64,000 nucleotides of DNA, taken from the NCBI RefSeq assembly GCF_040702505.1, contig NZ_JBFBLC010000011.1, positions 1-64,000 of the forward strand. Direction: 5' to 3'. Source of the stretch: Terrabacter sp040702505 (GTDB taxonomy: Bacteria; Actinomycetota; Actinomycetes; Actinomycetales; Dermatophilaceae). The number at the start of each line of letters is the position of its first letter. Position 1 is the first letter of the stretch. The notes below the pieces were generated by a model. That model was not told where the DNA came from and made no database searches. It saw only the letters and a program-made list of their open reading frames with translations. Of the stretch, positions 1 to 8,241 are shown piece after piece. Made by a program: the position numbers and the translations under genes.

Positions 1-91
1 GCCCGGCTCCATTCCGAACCCGGAAGCTAAGCCCTTCAGCGCCGATGGTACTGCACTGGTGACGGTGTGGGAGAGTAGGACGCAGCCGGAC
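1..91 (+). rRNA. rrf: 5S ribosomal RNA, 3' part (5' end outside window)
   Basis: The first ~91 bases match the conserved 3' three-quarters of actinobacterial 5S rRNA: the CCATTCCGAACCCGGAAG loop B/C region, the AAGCCCTTCAGCGCCGATGG segment and the closing GGGAGAGTAGGACGC helix. The 5' start and presumably the 16S-23S genes lie before the window. The exact 3' end is estimated from the closing stem and could be off by a few bases. A strong hairpin follows immediately. Confidence 0.95.
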
Positions 92-102
92 ACACATTCA
101 GA

Positions 103-131
103 CAACCCCGCCGGGTCACCCGGCGGGGTTG
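103..131 (+). terminator. rRNA operon terminator
   Basis: A perfect 13-bp stem with a 3-base TCA loop (arms 103-115 and 119-131) lies 12 bases after the 5S end and is followed by a short T run (137-140). This is the expected intrinsic terminator of the rRNA operon. Confidence 0.9.
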
Positions 132-202
132 TCGCATTTTCGGACCGTTTCCGGAATGGCTTCCCCCCAAAAGAACTGCACTTCACGGGTGCTCGATGTG
201 GC

Positions 203-1144
203 TCAGTCGTCCATCGCCTCGATGCCGAGCTCTGCCAGCTCGACCATCCCCTTGCGCATCCGCCGGATCAGCTCTGGATCGGGCCGCTCCCACCCAGTGA
301 TCTCCTCGATGACCCGCAGTGGCTCGGTGGTCCGGTAGGAGCGGGTCGGATTCCCCGGGAAGCGTTTGTCGGTCACGTTGGGGTCGTCCTCGATGCGGCC
401 GAGCGGCTCCACTCGGTAGACGCGGCCCGGCCCGTCGCCCTGCGCGAGCTCCGCCGCCAGCGGTGCGCCCGCCAGCGTTGCTGTGAGGTAGATGTGGTTG
501 GACTGTCGACGGGAACCGTAGTTCGAGCGCCACCCCGGCGTGAGCAGCTCGCCCGGGCGAACGTCGGCCCGGGTCCCGTGGAAGAAGGGCCCTGGGTCGT
601 CGACGACGCGGGGAGGTGGAGGCGGGTCGCGCAGGAGGCTGTCGAGGCGCCGCATCAGTACCGCCACGCGGCTACGGCCCTCAGGCGCCCGTGGATAGCG
701 CTCGAGCACGTCGAGCACGACCGGAGTCATCCGCTTGGCGGCCGCGGTCACGACGTACTCGGCGACGACGGGATCATCCCCGCGCGCGAGCTCTGCCGCA
801 CGTGCGGCGTGGGCGCCGGCCCCGAGGATGTGCCGTACCTGGGTCGCCGAGGCGAGGGGATGCAGGTATGCCGACGCGGCCGCGTCGCCGGCGGCGATCG
901 CCGCATGCTGAGCCGGCCCACCCACGGCCTCCTTGCCGGCGCGATGCGCCTGCGTCGCTGTCGATCGCTGGAGCCGGGAGCGCGGTGCCCCGGTCGCGAA
1001 CGCCCGCGCCGCCTCCAGCGCCTCGGCGGGCCTGGGGTCATCGGGCCGCTCCCGCTCGAAGAGGACGAGGGCGCGCTCGGCGCACGACACGGCATACGCG
1101 GTGACGGCTCGGATCTCGTCCATGGTCAGCTCGACGCCATTCAT
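203..1144 (-). CDS. Imm5-like domain fused to rifampin ADP-ribosyltransferase (Arr)
   Basis: 313 residues with two parts. Residues ~8-172 are an Ala-rich helical domain that I recognise as the Imm5-like 'putative immunity protein' family (SAYLHPL motif near 91-97). A short proline linker (174-178) follows. Residues ~185-313 are a complete Arr domain with FFHGT (His189), HIYLTA (Tyr219) and the EDDPN...FPGNPT block (252-266), matching the His/Tyr/Asp catalytic set that moves ADP-ribose from NAD+ to rifamycins. The Arr half has its normal ~130-residue length, so it is probably active. The start at 1144 is the longest; Met8 is an alternative. The gene is monocistronic and converges on the rRNA terminator. 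The function of the N-terminal half is unknown. Confidence 0.85.
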   Translation of the reverse strand: MNGVELTMDEIRAVTAYAVSCAERALVLFERERPDDPRPAEALEAARAFATGAPRSRLQRSTATQAHRAGKEAVGGPAQHAAIAAGDAAASAYLHPLASATQVRHILGAGAHAARAAELARGDDPVVAEYVVTAAAKRMTPVVLDVLERYPRAPEGRSRVAVLMRRLDSLLRDPPPPPRVVDDPGPFFHGTRADVRPGELLTPGWRSNYGSRRQSNHIYLTATLAGAPLAAELAQGDGPGRVYRVEPLGRIEDDPNVTDKRFPGNPTRSYRTTEPLRVIEEITGWERPDPELIRRMRKGMVELAELGIEAMDD

Positions 1145-1362
1145 GCGCGACGCCCTACGGAGGATGGTCGGGGATGGGTCAGCATGTCGGCCTCCGGACC
1201 GCAGGGGGTGGTCTGCCAGCCTGTCACCGCTCGGGCCCTCATGGGGACGAATGGGAACGGTCCCGTGGATCGGCTGCGGCCTCGCCCGTGAGGGTGTAGA
1301 GCGGGATGAGGGCCGAAACGGCTCCCCGAACCATTCACGTGCAGCCCATCGGGAGGACCTCC

Positions 1363-1758
1363 ATGCTCACACGTGCATCTGTCACCGCCAACATCCCCGC
1401 GGCCGATCTCGCTCGCGCCCGGACCTTCTACGCCGACACCCTGGGGATGGAACCCGCCGCAGACCTGAGCGACATCGGGATGCTGGTCTACCGCACCGAG
1501 GGAGGAACGGAGTTCAGCGTCTACCAGACCGAGTACGCCGGACAGGCCGGCCACACCGTGGCCCAGATCCACGTCGACGACGTCGAGGGGGAGGCGCGCG
1601 CCCTGCAGGGCAAAGGCGTCACCCTCGAGACCTACGACATGCCGGGCGTCGAGTGGGACGACGGCATCGCGACCCTCGGCAAGATCGGGAAGGCCGCCTG
1701 GTTCAAGGACAGCGAGGGCAACATCCTCTGCATCGACTCCGGCTTCCCGCAGGCCTGA
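1363..1758 (+). CDS. VOC family (glyoxalase-like) protein
   Basis: 131 residues forming one vicinal-oxygen-chelate unit of two beta-alpha-beta-beta-beta modules. It has the opening ANIPAADLARARTFYADTLGM and the closing WFKDSEGNILCI, the typical metal-ligand strand. The start is set by a strong GGGAGG (1351-1356) six bases before the ATG; an upstream in-frame start at 1306 has no such site. The substrate cannot be told from sequence; relatives act on small electrophiles or bind antibiotics. No operon partner is seen: the next gene is convergent. Confidence 0.85.
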   Translation: MLTRASVTANIPAADLARARTFYADTLGMEPAADLSDIGMLVYRTEGGTEFSVYQTEYAGQAGHTVAQIHVDDVEGEARALQGKGVTLETYDMPGVEWDDGIATLGKIGKAAWFKDSEGNILCIDSGFPQA

Positions 1759-1805
1759 GCTGCGCGGACTTCCGAGGCCGGCGGCCAGCAAGGTCAGCGC
1801 GGCGC

Positions 1806-3050
1806 TCACGTCGCCTCGCGCGCGGCTGCCAGGCGCTCGACCGTGTCGGGATGGGTGGCGAAGAGGACGTACTCAAGGCGCGGGGGCCGGACGTCGGCGA
1901 CGTTCACCGTCGCCAGCCGCAGCTGCACGGCCGCGAACTGCGCGGGGTCGGCGGTGAGCCGGAGGGCGTGCTGGTCCGCCCGGGCCTCGGTCCGGCGCGA
2001 GGCGAGGTTCTGCAGTGGGCCGGTGACGAGCCCCGTGACTGCCGCCACGGCCAGGACGAGGCCGATCGCGCGCGGGGAGCCGATGGACGGCGCCCCCGCT
2101 CGTCGGAGCAGTGGCTCCCACTGGCCCACGACGAAGAGCAGGACCACGGCAGCCGCGGCGGCGACCGCGCCGAGCGCCGCACCCACCTCGGGGTCCCGTG
2201 CCCTGGCATGTCCCAGCTCGTGCGCCACGACGCTGCGCACCTCGCCGCTCGGTGCCTCGCGCAGCAGGGTGTCGTAGACGACGATGCGCCGGGTCGCGCC
2301 GAAGCCGGAGACGTACGCGTTGAGCCCGGTCGTGCGCCGTGACGCGTCCGCGACCAGCACCTCCCGCACCGGCAGTCCGTCGCGGGCTGCCAAGGCGACC
2401 AGCTCCTCGCGCAGCGGGCCGGCCGGCATGGGCCGGAACCGGTTGAAGACCGGCTCCACGAGTACCGGGAAGACGAAGGAGAACAACACGACGAGACCTG
2501 CCGCGGCACCGGCGCCCCACGCCCACCACCACGAGGGCACGAACCTCGCCAGCGTGTAGAAGCCGGCCAGCAACACCGCGCCCAGCACGAGCCCGAGACC
2601 CGCCCCCTTGAGCAGGTCGACGGCCCAGGCGCCCCAGCCCTGGGTGGACAGCCCCTGGCGCCTCAGCACGGTGTGCCGCCAGGCCGCGAAGGGGAGCGGC
2701 ACCAGCCACACGATCGCCAGGACGGCGAGGCCGCCGAGGACCGCCTCCGCCAGCCACTGCCCACCGGAGGGAGCGGCCGCCCAGGCGACGACGTGGGCCC
2801 CGGCCGGCGTCAGACCGAGCAGGAGCGGAACCAGCAGGCCTGCCACGAGGGAGCCGTAGGTGCTCGGGCGCAGCGCGGCGTGCAGGGCCTTACCCCTCCC
2901 GACCACGTCGGCGGGGATGTCGAGCAGGGCGGCCGTTCGAGCGGCGTCGGTCGGTCCGGGCGTCGCGCGAGGCACGAGCGCCACCGCTGCACCCGCCAAC
3001 GCGAGGACGAGGGCGGCCAGTGCGACCAGCGCCCACGAGATCGGGTTCAC
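1806..3050 (-). CDS. M48 family membrane zinc metalloprotease (Ste24/CAAX-protease-like)
   Basis: 414 residues. There are several hydrophobic segments in the N-terminal half (about residues 5-28, 65-85, 100-125, 150-175 and 180-205), then the zinc motif VAHELGHARARDP and, after two more membrane segments, the downstream third-ligand region TEARADQHAL. The layout matches bacterial Ste24-like proteases that trim or degrade membrane proteins, with the active site at the cytoplasmic or membrane face. Translation starts at a GTG with GGAGGGG ~8 bases upstream. It lies between two unrelated plus-strand genes. Its substrate is not predictable. Confidence 0.88.
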   Translation of the reverse strand: MNPISWALVALAALVLALAGAAVALVPRATPGPTDAARTAALLDIPADVVGRGKALHAALRPSTYGSLVAGLLVPLLLGLTPAGAHVVAWAAAPSGGQWLAEAVLGGLAVLAIVWLVPLPFAAWRHTVLRRQGLSTQGWGAWAVDLLKGAGLGLVLGAVLLAGFYTLARFVPSWWWAWGAGAAAGLVVLFSFVFPVLVEPVFNRFRPMPAGPLREELVALAARDGLPVREVLVADASRRTTGLNAYVSGFGATRRIVVYDTLLREAPSGEVRSVVAHELGHARARDPEVGAALGAVAAAAAVVLLFVVGQWEPLLRRAGAPSIGSPRAIGLVLAVAAVTGLVTGPLQNLASRRTEARADQHALRLTADPAQFAAVQLRLATVNVADVRPPRLEYVLFATHPDTVERLAAAREAT

Positions 3051-3110
3051 GGCTGCCCCCTCCGGGTCGAGGACGGGTTCAGGCTACGCGCCCCCGTAGG
3101 GTGCGGAGCC

Positions 3111-3527
3111 ATGAGTGACTGGAACGACAGGGTCATCGCCGAGTTCCGTGCGAACGGCGGACGCGTCGGCGGCAACTTCGAGGGCGCGCCGATGCTGCTG
3201 CTGCACACGACGGGCGCCAGGTCGGGCGAGCCTCGCACCCACCCGATGATGTACCAGGCGGTCGCCGACGGCTGGGCCGTCTTCGCCTCGTACGCGGGGC
3301 TCGACGTCAACCCGGCCTGGTTCCACAACCTCAAGGCCCACCCCGAGGTGTCCATCGAGGTCGGCGTCCACGGCACGGTGGAGACCATCGACGTGCACGC
3401 CCGGGTGCTGGACCCCGAGGAGCGCGAGCCCATCTGGCAGGAGCAGAAGCGGCGCTACCCCGGCTTCGCCGACTACGAGAGGAAGACCGACCGTGTGATC
3501 CCGGTCGTGCTGCTCACGCGGCGCTGA
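3111..3527 (+). CDS. deazaflavin (F420)-dependent nitroreductase family protein
   Basis: 138 residues of the Ddn/FDOR-B type. It has the conserved LLLHTTGARSGEPRTHPM strand-turn that binds F420, followed by NPAWFHNLKAHPEV and the C-terminal Tyr-rich YPGFADYERKT helix. Members use reduced coenzyme F420 to reduce quinones or nitro compounds; the substrate here is unknown. The ATG at 3111 has GGAG three bases upstream. It is divergent from the M48 protease gene, with ~60 bp between them. Presence of the family implies that the host makes F420. Confidence 0.88.
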   Translation: MSDWNDRVIAEFRANGGRVGGNFEGAPMLLLHTTGARSGEPRTHPMMYQAVADGWAVFASYAGLDVNPAWFHNLKAHPEVSIEVGVHGTVETIDVHARVLDPEEREPIWQEQKRRYPGFADYERKTDRVIPVVLLTRR

Positions 3528-3651
3528 CCTCGGGCCTGACCAACGGCTGACCGTGACTTCGCGCGCCGGTCACCTGCGCGCCGAGCCACGTTCGCCGGGG
3601 GAGAGGAAGTTGGGGACGCTCCCCACACCGCCCTCCACCCCAGGAGAACCC

Positions 3652-5667
3652 ATGGTCAACCTCGACCGCCGCCGCTTCCTCCAGATCGCCGGCGGCGCCG
3701 CTGCCGCCACGATGCTCGACCAGAGCATCGCCCGGGCTGCCGCCATCCCGGCCAACCGGGCCACCGGCTCGATCAAGGACGTCGAGCACATCGTCGTCCT
3801 CATGCAGGAGAACCGCTCCTTCGAGCACTACCTCGGCAGCCTTCGTGGCGTCCGCGGCTTCGGCGACCCGCACCCGGTCCAGCTCCCGAGCGGCCGGAAC
3901 GTGTGGCACCAGTCCGACGGCACCCGCGAGATCCTGCCGTTCCACCCCACCGCCGACGACCTCGGCGCGGCCTTCCTCGAGGGCCTGCCGCACGGCTGGA
4001 GCGACGGCCAGGCCGCGGTCGACAAGGGCCAGTACAACGGATGGATCCCGGCCAAGGGGACGACGACGATGGCATACCTCCAGCGCGAGGACGCCGCCTT
4101 CCACTACGCCCTCGCCGACGCGTTCACGGTCTGCGACGCGTACTACTGCTCGTTCATCGGCAACACCGACCCGAACCGCTACTACATGTGGAGCGGCTGG
4201 ACCGGCAACGATGGCAAGGGCGGCGGCCCGGTGCTCTACAACGACGAGGCGGGCTACGACTGGCGCACCTACCCCGAGCGCCTCGAGCGAGCCGGCGTCT
4301 CGTGGAAGGTCTACCAGGACGAGGGCAACGGCCTCGACGCGGCCGGCTCGTGGGGCTGGACCTCCGACCCCTACATCGGCAACTACGGCGACAACTCGCT
4401 GCTCTACTTCAACAGCTACCGCAACGCCGCCCCCGGCTCGGCCCTCTACGAGAAGGCGCGCACCGGCACCAAAGCGCGCGACGGGCAGGACTACTTCGAG
4501 CTGCTGCGCAAGGACGTCGCGGCCGGCACGCTGCCCTCCGTCAGCTACATCGCGGCCCCCGAGGCCTTCAGCGAGCACTCGAACTGGCCGACCAACTACG
4601 GCGCCTGGTACATCTCCAAGGTCCTCGACACCCTGACCTCCAACCCCGAGGTGTGGGCGAAGACGATCCTGCTCATCACCTACGACGAGAACGACGGCTT
4701 CTTCGACCACCTCGTGCCGCCGCACACGAACTCGCCTGTCATCCCCGGCGCCTCGACGGTCCCGACCGACAACGAGTTCTACGACGGGAAGTACGGCGCC
4801 GGCGACTACGGCATGGGCCCGCGTGTGCCGATGTTCGTCGTCTCGCCCTGGAGCACCGGCGGCTGGGTCTGCTCCGAGACGTTCGACCACACCTCGATCA
4901 TCCGGCTCATGGAGACGCGCTTCGGCGTCAAGGAGCCCAACATCACGCCGTGGCGCCGCGCCGTCGCCGGCGACCTGACGTCGGCGTTCGACTTCTCCAA
5001 GACGGTGCAGGAGGTCCCGGCGCTGCCGAGCACGACGAGCTGGAAGCCCTTCGACGACAAGCGCCACCCCACCTACCGCCCCCAGCCCCCGGCGCAGGGC
5101 ACGATGCCCAGCCAGGAGCCCGGCACCCGTCCCGCCCGTCCCATCGGCTACGACCTCGAGGTCCGCGAACGGCAGACCACGGGCGCCATCACGGTCGACC
5201 TCGACAACCGCGGCCGGCGCGGCGTCCACCTGCAGGCACGGCTGATCGCACCCGCGGGCTCGCCGCACAGCTACACCGTCGGCGCCGGCGACGAGCTGCG
5301 CGCGACGTGGCCCGTCACGGGTGAGTACGACATCCACCTGCACGGGCCCAACGGCTTCTTCCGTCGCTTCGCGGGCGGGCCGGGCACCGAGCACGTACGC
5401 GTCGAGCTGCGTCGCGAGGGACGCAGCCACCGCGTCTCCGTCGTCGTGGACGCCCCGCGCGGTGTCGAGGTGACGGTCGAGAACGCATACGGCGGACGCA
5501 CCCGCGTGGGCCGGCGACCCGTCACGATCGACACCGCAAGCACGGGCGGCTGGTACGACCTGACGGTGGTGGCCGACGGCACGACCTTCCTGCGGGCCTT
5601 CGCCGGGCACCTCGAGAACGGTCGCCCGTCGACCAGCGAACCGGCGCTGGGTCGCCGCAACGCCTGA
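3652..5667 (+). CDS. Tat-exported phospholipase C (phosphocholine-specific type)
   Basis: 671 residues. The N-terminus carries a twin-arginine signal (RRRFLQIAGG, residues 6-15), so it is exported folded. The phosphoesterase core starts at VEHIVVLMQENRSFEHYLG (~45-63) and continues with the family blocks GNTDPNR, YDENDGFFDH and FDHTSIIRLMETRFG. After ~residue 500 come two beta-sandwich repeats of the bacterial phospholipase C C-terminal domain type. Length and layout fit non-haemolytic or haemolytic PLC. The start at 3652 follows AGGAG and puts RR at the usual distance. The PhoX-like gene downstream suggests a phosphate-scavenging pair. Confidence 0.92.
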   Translation: MVNLDRRRFLQIAGGAAAATMLDQSIARAAAIPANRATGSIKDVEHIVVLMQENRSFEHYLGSLRGVRGFGDPHPVQLPSGRNVWHQSDGTREILPFHPTADDLGAAFLEGLPHGWSDGQAAVDKGQYNGWIPAKGTTTMAYLQREDAAFHYALADAFTVCDAYYCSFIGNTDPNRYYMWSGWTGNDGKGGGPVLYNDEAGYDWRTYPERLERAGVSWKVYQDEGNGLDAAGSWGWTSDPYIGNYGDNSLLYFNSYRNAAPGSALYEKARTGTKARDGQDYFELLRKDVAAGTLPSVSYIAAPEAFSEHSNWPTNYGAWYISKVLDTLTSNPEVWAKTILLITYDENDGFFDHLVPPHTNSPVIPGASTVPTDNEFYDGKYGAGDYGMGPRVPMFVVSPWSTGGWVCSETFDHTSIIRLMETRFGVKEPNITPWRRAVAGDLTSAFDFSKTVQEVPALPSTTSWKPFDDKRHPTYRPQPPAQGTMPSQEPGTRPARPIGYDLEVRERQTTGAITVDLDNRGRRGVHLQARLIAPAGSPHSYTVGAGDELRATWPVTGEYDIHLHGPNGFFRRFAGGPGTEHVRVELRREGRSHRVSVVVDAPRGVEVTVENAYGGRTRVGRRPVTIDTASTGGWYDLTVVADGTTFLRAFAGHLENGRPSTSEPALGRRNA

Positions 5668-5720
5668 CGGCCGCCCACGAACCCCGGCGACACCGCCACG
5701 TCGTGAAGTGATCGTCGGGT

Positions 5721-5737
5721 GTTCACGCAGTGTGAAC
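5721..5737. promoter_or_regulatory. inverted repeat upstream of phoX-like gene (possible operator)
   Basis: GTTCAC and GTGAAC flank a 5-base spacer, giving a perfect 6-bp inverted repeat ~90 bases before the phoX-like GTG start. GTTCAC is also the core of actinobacterial Pho-box direct repeats, but the second half here is inverted, so a PhoP site is only one option. A transcription-factor operator is inferred from placement. Confidence 0.4.
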
Positions 5738-5761
5738 GCTGCTGCCAGCCTGCACGGAGAG

Positions 5762-5802
5762 AGTCGGGGGTGTCTGAGAGCCAACTGTCAGACACCCCGA
5801 CT
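5762..5802 (+). other. strong leader hairpin before phoX-like gene
   Basis: A 15-bp stem with one bulged G (arms 5762-5777 and 5788-5802) and a 10-base loop sits 22 bases upstream of the GTG at 5825, outside the ribosome-binding site. No T run follows, so it may be a leader structure rather than the terminator of the phospholipase gene. Confidence 0.5.
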
Positions 5803-5824
5803 CCCTTGCACGAGAGGCATCTCC

Positions 5825-7432
5825 GTGAAGACTCACACCACGCTCAAGGTCGGCCTCGTCGGCACGCTCGCCGCAGCCGCCGCCTTCGCCCTCGGCGGCT
5901 CCGCAGCGGACGCGCACGACGGCCTGCCGGTCGTGAACGTGCCGCACGCGAACCCGCGCTTCGGCATCCAGAACAACGTGCTCACCCCCTCCGCCACCCA
6001 GACGTCGGTGGCGTGGGGCAACCTGCCGCTGACGAACCCCGACGCCGCGAACGGGGTCACGCACTACGGCTACAACACCCTCGACGGCGCCCCGCTGACG
6101 CAGACGAAGGACGAGGCGCACAAGACCGAGCCCGACAAGAACGTCTACCTCGTCCTCGGCGGGAAGCACTACCTCTACCAGGGCCACGAGATCGGCCCGC
6201 GCGGCTACGTCACGCGCATCAACCTCGACGAGACCGACCCGCTCAAGCGGGTCACGCTCATCTCCGACACCGACACGGCGGGCGCCGCGTACCCGACCAT
6301 CGACGGCATCACCTGGAACCCGTTCACGAAGCAGCTGCTGCTGACGGCTGAGTCGGGCTCGCCCAGGGGCGGCGTCTGGGCCGTGGGCCTCGACGCCAAC
6401 GGTGACGCCGTCGACGGTGGCAAGGCGACGCGTCTGCCGGCGCTCGGCTCCGGAGGCTACGAGGGCATCCAGAACGACTCCGACGGGAACGTCTGGATCG
6501 TCGAGGACATCGGCGGCAAGGGCGCGAGCGGCGGCAAGGTGCCCAACAGCTTCGTCTACCGCTTCGTGCCCACCGACAAGACCGACCTGACCAAGGGCGG
6601 CAGCCTGCAGGCGCTGCAGATCCAGCGCCGCGACGGCTCCCCGGCCACGACCTCGCAGCTGCAGGCCAACCCCGCCGACAGCTTCATCGGCGAGCTGCAC
6701 ACCTACGGCACGTCCTTCGCCACGAAGTGGGTCACGATCCATACCGGCACGACGGAGGCCTTCGACGCGACGGCCGCCGCCAAGGCCGCGAACGCGACCC
6801 CGCTCAAGCGCCCCGAGAACGGTGTGTTCCGCCCCGGCACCGGGTTCAAGGAGTTCTACTTCACCGAGACGGGCGACACGAGCACGTCGAGCACCCTGCC
6901 CGGCGCGTACGGCGGCGTCTTCCGCATCTCGCAGGCCGGCCCCAGCGCCGACACCGGTCGCATCTCGATCGCCGCGGTCGGCGACAAGGAGCACACCGGC
7001 TTCGACAACATCGCCTTCGCGACCGCCGACGACCTGCTCGTGGTCGAGGACGCCGGCGACGGCCTGCACGCCCAGCGCGACGCGCTCGACTCCGGCTACG
7101 TCTTCCACCTCGGCAAGGGCCGTGGCGAGGAGAAGCGCTCGGACGCCGCCCGGGGTGGCCAGGCTCCCCGCCCGGTTCGCTTCCTGGCCGAGGGCCGTGA
7201 CGCCTCCGCCACCTTCGACGCGATGAGCGGCCCGTCCTACAACGACGGCGACAACGAGATCACCGGCATCCACGTGTCCGACGGCGACCCCACGGTGGGT
7301 GGTCTCCTCGGCGCCAAGCTGCCGCAGCCGACGACGAACCCCGCGTGGCGCACCTTCTGGACCCAGCAGCACGGCGACAACACCACCTGGGAGATCCGTT
7401 GGAACGGCTCCCGCACGGGCGAGCGGGACTGA
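5825..7432 (+). CDS. PhoX-like (DUF839) secreted phosphatase
   Basis: 535 residues. A Sec-type signal peptide (KTHTTLKVGLVG then an Ala-rich core to about residue 29, SAADAHD) precedes a PhoX/DUF839 beta-propeller-like body with blocks such as WNPFTKQLLLTAESG, GYEGIQNDSDGNVWIVED, GVFRPGTGFKEFYFTETGD and FDNIAFATADDLLVVEDAGDG. PhoX enzymes are extracellular Ca/Fe-dependent alkaline phosphatases. This protein belongs to the wider family, so phosphatase activity is an inference. The start is a GTG at 5825 with GAGAGG upstream. It lies directly after the phospholipase C gene, consistent with stepwise release of phosphate from phospholipid head groups. Confidence 0.82.
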   Translation: MKTHTTLKVGLVGTLAAAAAFALGGSAADAHDGLPVVNVPHANPRFGIQNNVLTPSATQTSVAWGNLPLTNPDAANGVTHYGYNTLDGAPLTQTKDEAHKTEPDKNVYLVLGGKHYLYQGHEIGPRGYVTRINLDETDPLKRVTLISDTDTAGAAYPTIDGITWNPFTKQLLLTAESGSPRGGVWAVGLDANGDAVDGGKATRLPALGSGGYEGIQNDSDGNVWIVEDIGGKGASGGKVPNSFVYRFVPTDKTDLTKGGSLQALQIQRRDGSPATTSQLQANPADSFIGELHTYGTSFATKWVTIHTGTTEAFDATAAAKAANATPLKRPENGVFRPGTGFKEFYFTETGDTSTSSTLPGAYGGVFRISQAGPSADTGRISIAAVGDKEHTGFDNIAFATADDLLVVEDAGDGLHAQRDALDSGYVFHLGKGRGEEKRSDAARGGQAPRPVRFLAEGRDASATFDAMSGPSYNDGDNEITGIHVSDGDPTVGGLLGAKLPQPTTNPAWRTFWTQQHGDNTTWEIRWNGSRTGERD

Positions 7433-7462
7433 CCCGCGCATCTCCTGCTCACGCGTGACCCA

Positions 7463-7496
7463 GGGCCCGGCAGCGTTCTCGAGCGCTGCCGGGCCC
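7463..7496 (+). terminator. intrinsic terminator-like hairpin after phoX-like gene
   Basis: A 13-bp GC-rich perfect stem (arms 7463-7475 and 7484-7496) with an 8-base loop lies 30 bases after the stop codon. It lacks a T tract, as is common in high-GC actinomycetes. Confidence 0.75.
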
Positions 7497-7563
7497 GGCG
7501 GCTGCCGGGCCCCGGCGGCTGTGGGGCCCGACGGCTGTCGGTCGGCGGGTCTACCGTCGCCCC

Positions 7564-8232
7564 ATGGCAGACACACCCGAGAAGCTGACCCGGCAAGCGG
7601 CCTCCGACGCGCTGCCGAACTGGCGGTTCCTGCTCCAGCGCGTCCACCGCACCGTCCGGGCGGCCGACCCCGGAGCTGCGCTCCAGCTCGTCGCGCGCAT
7701 CGGCGAGATCGGGCAGCGGCTGGGCCACCACCCCGACATCGACCTGCGCCGCGAGGTCGTGCACGTCGTGCTCTCGACCGGGGACGTGGACGGCGTGACG
7801 GAACGGGACGTCGCCGTGGCACGAGCGATCGACGAGGTGGTGGCCGAGCTCGACCTGAGGTCGGAGCCCGGTCAGCTGACCGTGGCCGAGATCGCGATCG
7901 ACGCCCTCGACATCGACGCGGTGCGCCCCTTCTGGCAGGCCGTGCTCGGCTACGACGCCGTCGGTCGCGACGACCTGCGCGACCCGCTGCGGATGGCACC
8001 GGCCATCTGGTTCCAGCAGATGGACGAGCCACGTCCCCAGCGCAACCGCATCCACATCGACGTCACGGTGTCGCACGACGAGGCACCCGGGCGTCTCGAG
8101 CGGGCCCTCGCTGCCGGTGGCCGGCTCGTGTCCGACCGGCGCGCACCGGCCTTCTGGATCCTCGCCGACGCCGAGGGCAACGAGGCGTGCCTGTGCACCT
8201 GGCAGGGCCGCGACCCGGGCGCTGTCGGCTGA
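7564..8232 (+). CDS. pterin carbinolamine dehydratase-like domain fused to VOC domain
   Basis: 222 residues in two halves. Residues ~5-100 resemble PCD/DCoH (4a-hydroxytetrahydrobiopterin dehydratase): the signature GQRLGHHPDIDLRREVVHVVL keeps the HH...P core, and the next segment forms the usual DxxVARAIDEV helix. Residues ~108-220 are a VOC/glyoxalase-like module (DALDIDAVRPFWQAVLGY at its start, FWILADAEGNEACLCTW at its end). This two-domain arrangement is known in actinobacteria, but its reaction is not established. The gene is alone, between a terminator and a convergent hydrolase gene. Confidence 0.85.
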   Translation: MADTPEKLTRQAASDALPNWRFLLQRVHRTVRAADPGAALQLVARIGEIGQRLGHHPDIDLRREVVHVVLSTGDVDGVTERDVAVARAIDEVVAELDLRSEPGQLTVAEIAIDALDIDAVRPFWQAVLGYDAVGRDDLRDPLRMAPAIWFQQMDEPRPQRNRIHIDVTVSHDEAPGRLERALAAGGRLVSDRRAPAFWILADAEGNEACLCTWQGRDPGAVG

Positions 8233-8241
8233 CGGCCGCCC

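Noticed and set aside
203..1144. Toxin-antitoxin or polymorphic toxin locus because of the Imm5-like domain
   Set aside because: No toxin, secretion tag or partner gene flanks it; the immunity-like domain is part of the Arr polypeptide itself.
5721..5737. Canonical Pho box
   Set aside because: Pho boxes need direct repeats of GTTCACC-type units; here the halves are inverted, so I list only a generic operator.
3514..5784. A 756-codon open frame on the strand opposite the phospholipase C gene
   Set aside because: It is the antisense shadow typical of very GC-rich genes; the plus-strand product has full family motifs and a Tat signal, while this one shows only Val/Ala/Arg-rich sequence.
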